From Pseudomonadota bacterium (lineage in GTDB: Bacteria; Desulfobacterota; Desulfovibrionia; Desulfovibrionales; Desulfovibrionaceae): a stretch of 64,000 bases of DNA. The translations under genes were made by a program, and so were the position numbers. Each line of letters begins with the position of its first letter. Positions within the stretch are counted from its first letter, which is position 1. The DNA lies in NCBI GenBank assembly GCA_023433925.1, contig JAEYTO010000026.1:38099-102098 (forward strand), written 5' to 3'. Under the pieces are notes generated by a model. It saw only the letters and a list, made by a program, of their open reading frames with translations, did not search any database and was not told the origin of the DNA. Positions 63,995-64,000 of this stretch are shown here, piece after piece.

Positions 63995-64000
63995 TAAAAC

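Overview
The window looks like chromosome of a GC-rich sulfate-reducing deltaproteobacterium of the Desulfovibrionales. This rests on gene content and order recalled from that group: a cbpA-cbpM-clpB heat-shock operon, a cysteine synthase fused to a degenerate cysteinyl-tRNA synthetase, a waaA-kdsB-carA run, and GC-rich intergenic palindromes. No rRNA, tRNA, CRISPR array, transposase or phage gene was recognised.

Region 1 (1-18.2 kb) is housekeeping. It holds a FlgO-like lipoprotein, infA with a cold-shock protein, the cysK/CysRS-like fusion, a flavodoxin-fold reductase, the clpB/cbpM/cbpA operon, an Smr-domain protein, and an HD hydrolase leading into ddl, waaA, kdsB, carA, a TPR protein and a glycosyltransferase-like gene.

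Region 2 (18.3-61.5 kb) is a large XrtA (exosortase/PEP-CTERM type) exopolysaccharide locus. It opens with the prsK-prsR two-component pair, exosortase and EpsI. A plus-strand arm follows: nucleotide-sugar genes tviB/tviC, a NodB-like deacetylase, an amidotransferase and a PaaK-like ligase; then chain-length determinant, tyrosine autokinase, AAA ATPase, deacetylase and wecB; then an export protein and an outer-membrane barrel. A minus-strand arm of 13 tightly packed genes runs toward it from prsT through the initiating sugar transferase, a FemAB protein, four glycosyltransferases, flippase, deacetylase, polymerase/ligase, and a GNAT/ATP-grasp module. Between the arms lies a large secreted PcRGLX/YetA-like (polysaccharide-lyase-like) protein behind a near-consensus sigma-54 promoter. 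PrsR is a sigma-54 activator, so the locus may control its own lyase-like enzyme.

The inferred scheme is a GlcNAc/GalNAcA-type polymer: UDP-sugars from TviB/TviC/WecB, initiation by the TIGR03013-type transferase, Wzx/Wzy-type assembly, Wzz/autokinase length control, and export through a short Wza-like protein and a barrel. Uronic acids may be amidated (AsnB-like) or conjugated to amino acids (ATP-grasp/GNAT). No PEP-CTERM substrate protein was found in the window, so the exosortase must act on proteins encoded elsewhere.

Region 3 (61.5-64 kb) is a long intergenic stretch with an orphan terminator, a second tviC-like epimerase, and a set of strong GC-rich hairpins. Other notable items are a 114-bp structured repeat present twice, a 79-bp tandem hairpin repeat, a CIRCE-like inverted repeat at the heat-shock promoter, and a 49-codon membrane-protein gene.
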